This document shows, in pieces, positions 1 to 13,139 of a stretch of DNA of 64,000 bases. The stretch is taken from contig CM059623.1 of the NCBI GenBank assembly GCA_030435675.1, forward strand, positions 10,752,012 to 10,816,011, in the 5' to 3' direction. The translations under genes were made by a program, and so were the position numbers. Under the pieces are notes generated by a model that saw only the letters and a program-made list of their open reading frames with translations, was not told where the DNA came from and did not search any database. This stretch comes from Steinernema hermaphroditum. Lineage: Eukaryota > Nematoda > Chromadorea > Rhabditida > Steinernematidae. Position 1 is the first letter of the stretch. Each line of letters opens with the position of its first letter.

Positions 1-3000
1 CACTGGAAGCCGACTGGCCGATGACAACGTGTTGTGGCTGGCCGGATGGCTGAACAGAGATTCTTCTTCCTTGTCCGGCCTGCTGGACGGAGATTCCGGT
101 GATATTCGCCTTGGTCAAGTATCTCGTGGTCGGCTGTGGAGCCGGTTGTTGACCATCGTGTGTGGGCTGTTGTTGTGCCGGGATATGGTAGACTTTCTGA
201 GGGGTTGGTTGACTGGCTACGGTAGGAGAGACCACTTGGGGAGGCGCTGGTTGGATGGGACGAGGCTGAGGAGGTTGCTGCTGGTGCTGCAATTGTTGTT
301 GTTGCATCTGCAGCTGTTGTTGTTGCTGCTGCTGCTGGTGGAGTACGGTAACGGCCGGAGCAGGACTGTGCACTTCTCGCTGCACCTCCTGCACTTCCTG
401 CTTTATCATCGGCGGCTGTGAATGAGGCGGCACCGGCTGCACGGAAACCACAGAGGAAGCCGAAGATAGTGGCGTCGAATGGGGTCTCTCGACGACGGGA
501 GTCGGAATCTCGATCGGTTCACGTTTCTTTCGGATTACAAGCGGCGGCAGCTTGGCCTTCTTCGATCGCCGCGTACAGTGATCTTTCTTCGAGAGGTTAG
601 AGAAGACGTCGCGGTTTCTGGGCTTGCCGTACGCGAACTGAGAAGCGGCCCATTCTCTGGCTACTTCCATCTTGTCCACGTTCATTCTCGCTGCAGTGCC
701 GACGACTCCTCCATTCGCCATCACCTTCTCCCTCTCCTCCTGCGTGTACCTGATGAGCGCCTCGGTTTTGTGTCCGATCAACGCCTCGACCGTAGTGGGC
801 CTCTCGGGCGTCAGCACCACCGGCGACTCAATGTCGATGTTGATCGTTTTGAAGTACTGTCGGTTCATGTTGCTCAGCTGCGCACCCTCGGCCACCCGCT
901 GTTCATAGGTGAGGTTCGGGTTCCTCTTTCTCCGCACATATCGCCTTTGGTCGACAGAGTTCAGAATCATATTGAGGTCTTCGAGGCACTCGGCCCTCAG
1001 AATCGCCGGCGCCTCGTGTTCTGCCTGTGCTTTGACCGTAGTCCGACCCATGCGAACGTGAGCTGAAAGGGACGCTATTTTCAGCGACTGTAACGCCAAA
1101 ACATACCGGCATCCTGAGCAGAGAGTTGGAGTCTTCTCTGGCGCTTTGTGTAGGGATCGATGGCGCAGTTTCGGCCTTGCTCCTTGGGCCAGATGACTGT
1201 TTGGAACCGAACACAGCACTGATGAGGCGAACGATAGTGACTCGTTTCGAAGGTGACGCGGTCAGAGACGAACTTCCACTCGACGTCGTAGTAGTTCCTC
1301 GACTCCGTCTCAAAGCTACTGTAGAGTTGAACGGCGCGCAGAAGGCAGAGGTCCTCGACGGCTGTCCATTTCTTGCCAAAGAAGTTCTGCGGCTCCCGAC
1401 CGGCGGGAGGAGGCGAAATCGCCTTCGGAACTGGAGGCGTTGGCTGCTGGGCCAAGGCGTCCAGTTGGGCAGAGTAGGAGGGCAGTTGGAACTGGTTCGA
1501 GCTGATGCTGCTTCTGTTCGAGGGTCTGAAAGGCGGCGACCTCCACCTGACCACCGTAACCCACACCCACCTTTTCTGTCGTGGCCGTCGTGCTGGTGGC
1601 TGTGGAGGCACGTAATCAATTCCCATCTCGGCGGCCTCCTGCGCCATCTTCACGGCCCGCGCCTCGTGGATCTCTGCGTTCAGCTTCCTCATCATGTCCT
1701 CTGTGGCCTCGGCCGTCGGCGACACGAGACCCGCCGTCGAAGTCTCTGGCTGAGGCTCCGGCGAGGGCGCCGGCGACAGTGCCGTCTTCATGATCTCGTC
1801 CATGCCGTCCAAGAAGCTCATGTTGGGGTCGAAGTCGAGTCCGTCCAGTCCGTCCAGTCCGAACAAGGAATTCAGGGCGTCCTGGTCGTTCTCGACGGCG
1901 TTCTGCAGCTCGGCGTCGATCGAGTCGGTATCGGCAAAGAAGTCGTCCTCTATCATGTCGACGCCACCGTCGTCCGCCGAAGGGCCGTTCGTTGGCGTCT
2001 CCACCGACGGCCTCGATGTCGTCGGCTCCATCGCCGACGCGTTCACGGAGGAGTGCCGGCTGAAGGAGGGCTGCCGATTCGAGAGGTGCGGCAGCTCGTG
2101 GATCATGGCTGGGAGTTGCGCCTCTGTCATCGGCGTCTCCTCGTACCAGCCCATTCCGATCTCGTTCGCCTTGATCCAGTCGTCGCCGGTCATGTTCAAG
2201 TCTTCGGAGTAGGGAGGAGACAGGGGCAACCACGACTTAAGAGAAGGAACTCTAGAAACGAAGAGGGGTACGGTAGCGCCTACCTGCATATGCTCGCTGA
2301 GGTCGTCGAGGGCGATCATCTGAAAGAGGCCTATCAGTGCGAATCCTCTGGAACCCACCAAAAGAAACCAAAAGAAGCCAAATCGCAAAAGGGTCACCCT
2401 AGTCCCGAAGAAGAACCTCACCTAGAACCTAATGTCCGTTGATTCAACCACACACACACGGGCTTCTTGCGCTATCGGGTGACACATTGGTTTGACTCAA
2501 AAGGTTCAAAAAGCACAAGCCACAATGGCGCGTGTGGTAGGATCACAGAAAGCTCAGTTTTGCGATTTGGAAAACAGCGATTTGCAAATTTTCAAATGTG
2601 TTCATCCAACCCGCGACTCAAGAAGACCACATCCCGTGTGCATGTAGTCAAATCACATGAAGTCTCCTGTTTATAATAAAGCTCTCTGTTCAAAACAAAT
2701 GATTAACAGAATTTACAACAACAATGTTGGGAAACCCGCTTCCTTCGGTTCTCAGCGTCGGCTTTATGCTTCTGGATCCTGCTAGATTGTCTCATAGACA
2801 CGGGCGTCACTGGAGAACCCGTTGCTACCGGCGTCATCGTTTCGACCGGAGATATCGCTGCTGCTGGCGCCATCTTAGCCCTTCTACTGGAACAGACCCT
2901 CGCGCTCTTACAAGAAGATGACACCTCAGAGACGCTGGCAGAGTCTTCAGGAGTGTTCACAGCGCGAGGGGATGCCTTAGCATGCTTCTCAATCTTCGGA

Positions 3001-6000
3001 GTCTTCGCGGCCTTACGCAGCTGGACCCTGCTCGACTGCCTCATAGGGGTCACCACGGGCTTAGCCTTTCTCGCGGAGACCAATCTTCCACCCTTACTAG
3101 AACACGGTACCTCAGAGAAGCTGCCATAGAGATCTGGAGAATCTGCACCGGGAAGAGATCCATTCGATTCGTCCGTTGTACCGTTTGCCATCGCCATGGC
3201 TCGTTCTTCTTCCTTGATGGCTTTTTCGTGAGCCTTCGCCCATTCGTCTTGCTTCGCTTGAAGCAAGGCCTAAAATGACAATTATAACTTCTGCCTTCAT
3301 TGCGCGAAACTGACCTCCGCTTCCTTCACTTCTTCCTCGAAATCAGGCTTGTACTCTTCTTCCAGGAACTTCACCGCATATCGTTCAATTGGACGCAATT
3401 GGTTCATGATGTCCGCCAACTTCTCATCGACCACTTCTTCTACGTCGTTCGCCGCCTTGCCTTCTTCAAAATCAGCCAGCTCCACCTTCGCTTCGGCCTT
3501 GCACTTCTGCGCAGCAACCACGTCCTGTTGATCTTCGAACTGCGCCATCGCCTTCTCCATATCGTTAGCGTTGATATTCTCATTACAGGCGGCGACTTCC
3601 ACGTCCTCGTTCTCGAACAGATCTCGCAGGTTGTTGCTCTGCTTGAAGAACTGGGGCGTGAATCCGGCATCGTCGATGGCGAGCTCTCCGAGTCGCCGCT
3701 TCTGCATCGCCTTCTTCAAGATGTTCTCCTCGATGGTTCGCTCGCTAATGAGACGGTATATGTGCACGTTTCTGGTTTGACCAATCTAAATCGAGAACTC
3801 CATTAGGGCCGATAGAACACAGAACATCTCACTCTGTGGCACCGATCCTGAGCTTGAGCGTCCATTGTGGGGTTCCAGTCGGAATCGTAGAAGATAACTG
3901 TATCAGCACCGGTCAAGTTGATTCCGACACCACCAGAACGCGTGGAGAGAATGAAACAGAAGATCCGAGGGTCAGTATTGAAACGCTCCATCATCGCCTG
4001 ACGTTGCTCTATGTTCGTTGATCCGTCCAGGCGGAAGTACTGGTAGCCATGGTAGGACAAGAACGCCTGCAGCACGTCGAGCATCCGTGACATCTGCGTG
4101 AAAATCAGCACGCGGTGCTTCTGCATGTAGAGGTTGCGGAGCATATCTGACAGAATCTGCAGTTTGCCGCAGTCGTACTCAATCAGGCGTAGTTCCGGGA
4201 ACTGTATCGTTTGCGCCAGCATGACACTCTGTACGGATTTGTCGGTGATGCTGCGGACAAAACTTCTGGAGGAAGTCGCCACAGCATGTTCTTCGTGTAT
4301 CCTGTACGAGGGACGACCATTCGTCGTGGACACTATCGAAGGTTGATCACAAACGGCGGCATGCACAAACAACGTGAACCTTAAGAATATTATTAGGTTT
4401 TAGAACGAAGGGTTGGAATGTTGTACCTTTCGACAGCGGATCGCATCGCTTCTTCGACCTGACTAAACCTCCACCGATTTTCTTGGTACAGCTGCCTCAG
4501 AAGATTGAACCTTTTCCACGGCGCATCTTCATCATCTACGACTTCTCGTTCCTGCTCTTTGATCAACTCGTTGAACAGGGCGGATATCATCTCAGCGGTA
4601 AACGGAGAAGGATTACGCTGTCGCGACTTGTTAACAATGTTCAACGTATCCACTATTGAGCGATTCTCCGCATCCACGGCATCCAACACTTCAGGGAGGT
4701 AGAGGGCGAGATCTTCTGCAGAGTGCTTTTCTCGTTCTGTTAGTCGCAGAGGGGTCTTCTTCAATGTAGGCAGCGCGAAATCGTCATCCAGCAGTTTCCG
4801 TTTGCAGCCATTTCCGCTGGATGCTGACTGTTCTTCGACTCCGTTCTCGTTGGAGGCAGATGCCGGAAGAGGGGATATCTTTCTTTTGCCATCTTTGTCG
4901 GCAAAGATCTTGTACACCTTCGGTTCCTTGGCGTTCGAAGGACCGAACCCGTTCTGCCGCGCCTTCGATGTTGAGCGTTCGGTCTTCAGGCGCACGGGTA
5001 CGGAACTGCCCTTCTTGTCCCCAGTCGTCAGGTAAATCGTTTCATTGGAGTTGATACCGTACTCCTGTAGTTGGTCAGCGCTAACGTCAAACAGCGGCTC
5101 CTCCTTCACGTTTCCAAACAGCGGCTTCTTGTTGGGCACCGGGAGATTCTATAGAACTCTAGTAAAAAGTCATCGATGCTCTACACTTACAAATGGAGAG
5201 ACAAAATGGAATCCGTCGACAGTGGGAGGCTCTGGCGCACAGCGCATCTCCTCGCCGTCTTGTCGTATTTCAACAACTGCGCGTCTTTCTACGCCTGTTC
5301 CTCGAGAACACAGCCGGTCCGAGAAATTGAGGAATCCGGCCGTGTTTTCTTCGTATACGTCCATCACTGGTGCAGGCACCAGGGTTTGAATTGAAGGCGC
5401 GACAAGCGGACTGACGACTGGCCGCGGCTCAAAGAGATTCGGGTGGTTGCAACACTTCCTCAACTGCATAACGATGTTCAGAACTGACGACATGCTGCCA
5501 GACTTCAATCCTTCGCGCGTCCTAAGAAGGAGACTTAGAATGTTTCAAAAATTTAAAGTCTTACGATCTTCTTAGCATAAAATCGTCGTACAGAAAGCGT
5601 TGGCGCTTCGAGAGGGGGCACTTGACGACGTGCTCGGTCTTCGAGGGAAGCTGACGTTCGACTTCCGACTTCAGCCGCCGCAGGATGAAGGGCCGGAGCA
5701 CCTTGTGCAGCCTCTGCACCAATCCCTGGTTGTAGTCTTGCGTGCCATCCATCATCGAGTTCAGCGGATTGCTGAACCAGTCTTGGAAGTCGCTATGGGA
5801 AGCAAATATGGCCGGCATCAGGAAATGCATCAGCGACCATAGTTCCATGAGCGAGTTCTGCAGCGGTGTGCCAGTAAGGAGCAGCCTTCTGTGCGCTCGG
5901 ACGTTGAGAAGCATCTGCCACCTTTGACTCTTGAAGTTCTTGATATTCTGCGCCTCGTCGAGAATGAAATACTGCCACGCCTTCTTCTTGAACATCCGGA

Positions 6001-7921
6001 TGTCTTGAGTTATGAGCTTGTAAGAGGTGACACACACGTGGAACGCGTTGGGCTTTGACCATCCTTTGCGTTTCTCGGCTCGCTCCTTTCCGGTTCCGAA
6101 GTAGGTAAGCACTTTGAAGGCCGGACACCATTTCTTCAGCTCCATCTCCCAGTTCAGGATCACTGACGTTGGAACGACGATCAGATGTGGGCCCCACACA
6201 GATCGTTCGCAAGCCATGTGTGCCAGTAGCGAGATGGTTTGGATGGTCTTGCCCAGACCCATTTCGTCAGCGAGAATTCCATTGAGCTGCTGATCGTACA
6301 GAGTAACGAGCCAGTCAAGACCGACAAGCTGGTACTCTCGGAGACTTCCACGGATTAGTGACGGCGTGGCCGTTCGGACTTCGGCGGTATCCAGAGTGTT
6401 TCCAGTGGGCTGGAACTTCAAAGCCTTCTCTGCGATGTTATCCAATTCTTGCTTCCGCTCCTCGCTGCTTTCCGAAGTGAGTTTGTCGTAATCCACCGCG
6501 ATACGACTCGTCGAGGGCTCAGCTTCGGATTGAGCTGATGACTCGGCTGTTTCGACCTCGGTGGCGTCCATCGTGTTCTCGGTAGTGGACGGCACTGACG
6601 ACTCTTGAGTGATTTCGGAACTGGATGGAGATGGCGAGCGCCTTCGCAAGCGGCGCTTCTTTGAGGCTGGCTCGTCAGCACTCGGTTGAGATCGTTCGGG
6701 TGAAGGAGGTGGCTTTCCGGCATACTGGGCATTCAGGTACTCCAGATATCCAGGCGGAAGCTAAAATTGATAACTGTGGTGATCACGAACCAACAGGTTA
6801 CCACGTACCGATTTCATCAAGTCGTCGAAACCCATGTCTTCATTCTGATTCAAAGCTTTGAGCTCATCCTCGTAGTTCTCCTGACCAGCATGTTCTTCCT
6901 CCTTGTCTATGGTTTCCTCATCGTCGGATTCTTCGTTTTCGCTGAGCTTGAACTCTCCATCCTTCCCTTGCTCCTCGTCCGTGCGATTTGAACAAACAGA
7001 GGGGGTTACGCTCGCAGTGAGACCCTCTTGCAACATCGAACTGAGCATGTCAGCTTGGCCAACAATGAAGTCCAGATGCTTGTCCATCGCCTTCTTCTTC
7101 TTGGCGTCAAGGATTTCTTGAGCACGGTGATCGACCAGTTTATCGACGTTGATCCAGAAATCTCGTACCATCTTGGCGACAGCGGCGCAACTCTTTTTCG
7201 CTTCTTTGATGGTTCGCTGCTCTCTTTTTTCCGCTTCGTTTTCCTTTTCGCGAAACTGCTTAGCTATGGCAAAAGCACACTAAATGAGAAACAGTCAGGT
7301 CGGCTCTCAAACAACGATGGAAATTACCCTTTTCGCGCTATTTCTCTTAAAGGTTCGTTCGCCCTTGAAGTCGGTTGCCATCCAAACAACTTCCTCCAGA
7401 AAACAGTCCCAGTGCGTCTTGTTTCGGGGCGGATCCACACACATGGGTAACCGTGTCAGCGACCATTTGCCTTGTTTTCGAAGCTCGCTTATTCGGGCAA
7501 GAACGGCAGTTTCATGGCGGGCGCACTTCTCCAGAGATGATTCTCCAAAAGCCGATCGAGGAGTGTTGTTTGACAAACTGCTGCTCGTGGACGGCTCATC
7601 GATGTCCATGGAGCTGTTCTCATCGACTTTGATCTCGATCGGCTGCATCTGCGACGTAGATGGCTGGATATGCTGATAATCGCCAAAATAGCTGGAGACA
7701 CTCATTCAAATAGCGAAGTATGCACAATTCACTTACCGATGTTCCAACTTCTTCATCATATTCGGCACATACTCCGCCCGCATGATCCGCTCGTAATCGC
7801 TCTTCCCCCTGCCCGGCGCCTCTTTCACGGGTGCCGGCTTCTCTAGGCCAAGCATGTGCAGAAGAGCGGCCTGTAGATAGGCATCGTCCTGCAACTCAGA
7901 CGAATTCGTTTCATCGTCCAT
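1..7921 (-). CDS. ssl-1: EP400/Domino/SSL-1 SNF2-family chromatin-remodelling ATPase (3' end outside window)
   Basis: ATP-dependent nucleosome remodeller of the p400/SWR1 group, the catalytic subunit of complexes that deposit H2A.Z (family knowledge). The start is the ATG at 7919-7921; TTTCAG lies about 21 nt upstream and looks like a trans-splice acceptor. Reading 5' to 3' on the minus strand: an HSA-like basic region (about 7690-7100), an acidic stretch, then the first ATPase lobe (6770-5570) with DEMGLGKT Walker A and a DEAQ box in place of DEAH. A long low-complexity insertion (5520-4400) separates the lobes, as is usual in this subgroup. The C-terminal helicase lobe (4370-3640) includes STRSGGVGINLTGADTVIFY. 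A Lys/Arg-rich tail follows (3270-2740), then an acidic region (2240-1800), a SANT/Myb-like domain (about 1390-1160) and a Gln-rich tail running off the left edge. More than ten exons, mostly with 40-60 nt introns. Orthology to SSL-1/Domino rests on the split ATPase plus HSA plus SANT order. Confidence 0.9.
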
Positions 7922-8059
7922 TTGCTGGCTTTTTCCCCGTATTCTGAAACAACATTTCGTTCATAAACATCACCATTCACGTGATCGTCGATCGACAAAA
8001 ATAGTTTATAAAAGGCGTAGTGTTTACGAACAGATTGATTTACGACAAACGACACATCA

Positions 8060-11000
8060 AATTGTATCTACAGTGTCAGGGAACTCTTGCTGGGACTGAA
8101 GCTAGGATTCGAAACATCTCCGGCCCTTATTAGGTGAAACGAGCACAACACTTCGCGTAATTCACGAAACATTATACATAATGGACCTTAAAACTTCGTG
8201 AACGATGTAATCATCCTACAGAACGAAGCCAACTCAGACACATGCTGTCTGTCTGGTGGGAAATTGCCGGTCTTCCGTGTCTATAAACAGTGTATCGTGG
8301 TCTAGTCTACAAGCGATGCAACCGGGTCTATAAATGATCATGTCCGCTAGACAATTACCGAATTCGATAGACATAAGATAATTCGAAAATTGGTTTGAGA
8401 TTCACGCCTCCTACGCAAAGATAAGGAAAGCAAAAACCACTGAATGCAAAACACTGATCTGAGCACGTCGCTCTTGACCGAACCGTCAACATATCGCCTC
8501 CTGAGCCCAGTCAGCAGCGAAATCTCTATAAGGCGGCTCGTTATAACCTTCCAGCATCCCGTTTCTGCCGATTTGAAGCAGGAGACATCAGAAGAGAGCG
8601 TAATTGAGAATCGCGGCGAATTCAAAAATCGCGCCAGTTTCCTCTCCACGCCGCACACGCGCCGCATTGTAGGATTGCATCGGAGAATCGTCCATTTTTC
8701 ACGCAATCTGCTCATCACAGCCATGTCTTCAGGGGCGCCAAATCGATCTCCGCCTGCACTCATTAGCCTCACCTCGCTTCGAACTCAAAAAACGCGTAAT
8801 TTCGCGCAAAACATGCTGCGCCGGGCGGCGACCGCTTCGCGCGTTCTCCGTGAGCCATTCCAACGCGCCACCGCGGGTCCCGCCGCGACATCACCGTCTC
8901 CGCCGTCGGTGTTAGGCCTGCTGCTGCCATGGCAATCTGGCACGGCGGTGCTGGATTATGGAAGTGCCCGGCGACGTGGAGAGATCGTTGACCACCGCAT
9001 CGGGACATGACAGTCCCGGGAAGAGAGAGGCGCGCGCGCCTAAAACACGAAAAATGGAGCGAAACCGGGGCGAAGTGATGCGATGCACATGGAATCGACG
9101 TCGACCACCCACGAAGAGTTATCGAACCGAGTGGCGCCCTCGCTGTTGTAGAGCTCGGCGCCCTTCGTTGCATCAGGCCTGCACCGCCAACGGCACTCCA
9201 CGGAGACGGCACCGATGATCCAGCGCCGTCGGCGATATGCAAATTCGTGACGTGCGCGCCTTCTTCTCCTCGCGGCACCTTTTCTTATCTGCCTCCTCCT
9301 GCTGCTGCGCCTACGTGCCCACGTTTCCTCAGCCGCCGAGGTGAGCGCGGGCGCCGGCGCCTCTCCGTGATAAAGAGGCGCGGAAGGTGCGAATACGGCG
9401 CTGATGACGACCGTTCCCGCGTTCGCGCGCACTTCTGCCGCCGCTCGACGATAAGAAGGAAGAAGGAGGACAACAGGAGAGGAACTGCGGAAGGGGTCAG
9501 CGACCATTGTGGGGAACGAATCTTTCGTGCCGGGACCAGGCGTTATCCCTATAATGTTGCTACCGTACCTTTAAGGGGAACATATTTCTATTCCACCGGC
9601 CAAAACAAAAACAACACAAACTACAAATAAACCCTCATCGTATCTTTGTGTGTTTCTTTCGCTAACAGACGCTAAAACTATAGTTATAAGAAGACAGAAT
9701 AGTGGACCTATTCTCCTAGTAACTAGATCGCCTTTCCTTTATATATAAATGACTACGAATGTCATTTCTTGTAGTTCTAACCACATATGTTTGTTCACGT
9801 TCCTTAGAGAGATAGAAATAGCCTTCAAAAAAGGGTGAAACGGGAGGATCACGTGGTAGCCGTATGTTTCACATGAGAATTAAAGACCTTAGCTTGTCAA
9901 CAGAATGTCCAAACGTAAAGATGACCGGGAGTAGATATTCCAGCTTTATCCAACAAAGTTATTTTTGAGACAGTTCATTTGGGTTGAATTTTCTGGAAAG
10001 AGCGGTCGGATGAGACTTTCAACGACATCGAAGACAGAATTCACTTTGTCGTTTTACAAAACCAGACACTAAACCTTCATTTGTTTTCATGTAAAGATGA
10101 CCGGGAATAGATATTAAAGAATTGAAAACCTTCATAAACGGCTCAACCGGTCGCAAGAAAACTCATCGCAAGTAGATGAGCTTCTAGATACATAAACTCC
10201 CTGTCAACATCTTCCACCTCATTTAATGTCTTTGTCCATTAGCAGTACGGGAAATGGTAGACATTGTAAAAGTCTTTAATGTGTTTGTAGTAAGTCGCAA
10301 GACTTTAAAGCCACTTTAATATGCAGTTTAACGAGCTTTTAACGAGTCTAGTTTCTCAAATTTCAATCCTATTTGTTCATAATATGCAGCAGCAGTACTT
10401 GTTCTGACACGGGATCTCCGATCGAGCTTAACCTTATTTGTGTATAGGACTTTTAGTGGTGAAATTCGGATGGTTCCCTTAAAAGTCACCGTCCCGCTGA
10501 ACCACTAACATGAACTCCCCCTGAAACCTTATGTTTCAATGTTTTTGTTTTATTCATCAATCGATGAAGCCCTGCTTTACAGGGAAGATTCCCCAAAACG
10601 GCACGCAGAACGCCCACAGATACAAAATGGAAAGTAAGGGTGAATCACCAAATTCGCACGTCAATTTCAATGTTTGCGCTGTTGGTGGGAGAACCGACAG
10701 CGTTGTACCTTAGGTGAGGAAAGGCGATGGTCGTCTTGGCTTCCCGATCTGTGAAATATCGATGTTTCGAGTGAAAAGAAGTTGCCTAAATTGAACAAAA
10801 GCTGTGGAAGTCTTTTTCGAATTGGATGATCGGGGCGAACGCATATCAAGAGAAAGTCTCTTGTTGTGGCTTCGCTTCTTCGTTTGATGTTGGCCTTTGT
10901 ATAAGTAATTTCCAAACTAATTCGAGCCTTGATGGTGGTCAAATGATGTGAAGGAACGCTTGAGCCCTTTGAGCCCTTACCTCTTTATGGCTGCGCGATC

Positions 11001-11640
11001 CGTTCGTTTTAAGATGGTTCGAAAGGTGGTTCGTTTTACGAAATTTTCTGTTTGTTTCAGTTCATCTGTAGGCGCATTCCTTTCAAAGAACCCACTAAAT
11101 ATACGGCGATTCTGAAATTCAAATGTTTCGTAAAAAAAATTCCAATGGCAATAGCGTCAATGTAAGTGAGATTGCCGTTTCACTTGAGTAACACACAGTG
11201 ATCAAGGTCGCTTTCATCTCCTGATTACATCACTTTTCTTATCATATTATCATACTCAGAATTCAGAAGTGTTTTGATCACATTCAGAAAATACTATAGC
11301 TTCCATTTCGAGCAGTTCCCAACCTTACACCTTTTCTTGACTTGGAATTTTACAGTAAAAAATGCTCTAAAAAATGCGTTGCCGCCTCTTTTATACGTTT
11401 CCCTAGATCACCATTCGACAAGTTCCCCCTTCTGACCACTTCGCTGATCTCTGGGTCCATCGTAGCGAGCGCCAAATCTGCATTGTCCGCATTAATCCCG
11501 CCTGTTAGCGAAATGACTTGTTTACAGCCGCCTACAGCTAACCAGCTGAGTTAATTGGCACCTTGGGCTCAATTGAGTGAATTTGCCGAGTCGGGGGACG
11601 TCGCGCCTGTAGGGGACGTCGCGCATTACCCATTCTTATG
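8060..11640. other. gene-poor intergenic region with a GC-rich patch
   Basis: No convincing gene between ssl-1 and the transposase-derived gene. About 8640-9510 is distinctly GC- and CpG-rich and open in several frames on both strands, but none of the translations looks like a protein and the open frames are explained by composition. The rest is AT-rich. A short direct repeat, AAAGATGACCGGGA followed by (G/A)TAGATATT, occurs near 9917 and again near 10094. Confidence 0.6.
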
Positions 11641-11705
11641 CATGCGCGCAGTTATCGTCCCCTTCGCCACCTACCGTATGCCTGCTCATTCCAGAACGCC
11701 CTGCA

Positions 11706-13135
11706 ATGAATCCTAATAGGGCGAGCTGCCATCCCGACGGGATGGACCTCGTGCAGGCGATGCGCGCCTTCTCCTCCGATGACCTCTGCACGAAGTTCTG
11801 TCGCGAGTGGGGCCTTCTTCCCACCGAACCCTCCACCTCCACGTCGGCCTTCAGCGTCCCCGGCGGCGCACGACCTCCAAGTACGCCTCCGACGAGCAAC
11901 GGGACCGCCGGTCGCGCCAGGAACAGCGTCTGGGGCATTTGCGGTCAGCTGCAGTTCAACCCGAAACGCCCGGAGTGCACAGGTACCGTAACCACTAAGA
12001 TGCGCAAGTCCCGCCGCGATCCGAGCATCCAGCTCCTCTACTACTGCTGCGGCTCCTGCAAGAAGGAGATCTCGCAGAATCGCTCCCTTCCCAACTACAA
12101 CGGCATAAAGAAGGAGCCGGTGGCGCCGCTGGTCGAAGTGCTGAACGGGGTGTATTCCAATCAGGGGCCCACCTTCTTCCCAGCCAAGAAGGAGAAAGAC
12201 CAGCAGTACAGGCTGAGCCGGAAGGAGATCATGTTCATAATGTACTGCTTCTCGCTGGAGTGGTCTTGCGAAGAGGTGCGCTACGCGGCGAGGCTCCAGT
12301 TCCCAAGGCTGAACCAGCTGATCGTCAACGACTGGTATCGATACTTCAAACGGTGCATAGCCGAGATGCCTGAGCCTGACGTCCTTCTCGGTGGTCAAGG
12401 GGTGATCGTACACGTTGTCGATGGAGAAATCGGAGGAAGGCCGCACTTGGGGATCATCGACGTCGGCAACAATCTGATGAGGATCGTGCAGGTTCAGGTG
12501 AGGAATGCATACAGGGCATTATGGCGTCCGGCCTAAACTACCACTATCTAATAATCTACCAAAATGCAGCTTTTTTATACATTTCCTTTCACATCAGAGG
12601 TCTTTGAACCAATCATCTTAACCAAAAGAAGGCCACATTTGACGAGCATCTATTCCAGAACTTTACTATGGAGGAGATCAGCATCGCCGTGATCAAGCAC
12701 ATCGAGAAAGGTTCCGTCATCATGATCGGCGAAAAACTCGAGAACTACCGCCTGATGCAACACATCGTCACCGACGCCAGCGGCCTACCGTACCACTACG
12801 TAAACACCATCCAGGGACAGCAATTTTCCGGTGAGTCCTCCAGCTACCGTATACTCTATTGAAAAGAGCGTTTAGGAGGCAGCAATCAGGAGACTGACCG
12901 CCTCCGCAAAGTGGTCGAGGACCATATGAAGCACCTCAACGGCCAATCGACGATGCTCACCTTCCACGCCGACATGGCGGCCACCATCTGGTTCTACAAC
13001 AACGGCCGCAAACGGTGCGACAACACCTTTTTCCGGCTCGTCGACGTCATCCGCGAGGTGCACAGAACGAAGCAGATGGACCAGCCCCTCTTCCACCCCC
13101 ACATGGGCAATATCATCCATCCGATCGCCACCTGA
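11706..13135 (+). CDS. Merlin/ISXO2-like transposase-derived protein, probably domesticated
   Basis: Three exons, 11706-12497, 12659-12830 and 12876-13135, join in frame without stops (about 408 aa from this ATG). The N-terminus has the Merlin layout: a helical segment, then a zinc-ribbon-like region (WGICG near residue 78, YCCGSCKKE near 118). A helix-rich segment and an RNase-H-like core follow, with LLGGQGVIVHVVDGE resembling the family motif GGPG-IVEIDE. The first catalytic Asp is kept (VVDGE). The second, normally in a SD-W context, is replaced in MIGEKLENY. The third acidic position, in the QETDRLRKV region, is uncertain. Intact introns plus a degraded catalytic triad suggest a host gene rather than an active element. 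No terminal inverted repeats or target duplication were found. CATTCCAG lies 11 nt before the ATG; Met13 is an alternative start. The function is unknown; DNA binding is plausible. Confidence 0.65.
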
Positions 13136-13139
13136 GCGT

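Noticed and set aside
1126..2442. Long plus-strand open frame
   Set aside because: Antisense shadow of the ssl-1 C-terminal exons, which contain the SANT domain and acidic region.
8444..9630. Overlapping long open frames on both strands
   Set aside because: GC-rich composition explains them; no splice sites, domains or protein-like residue use.
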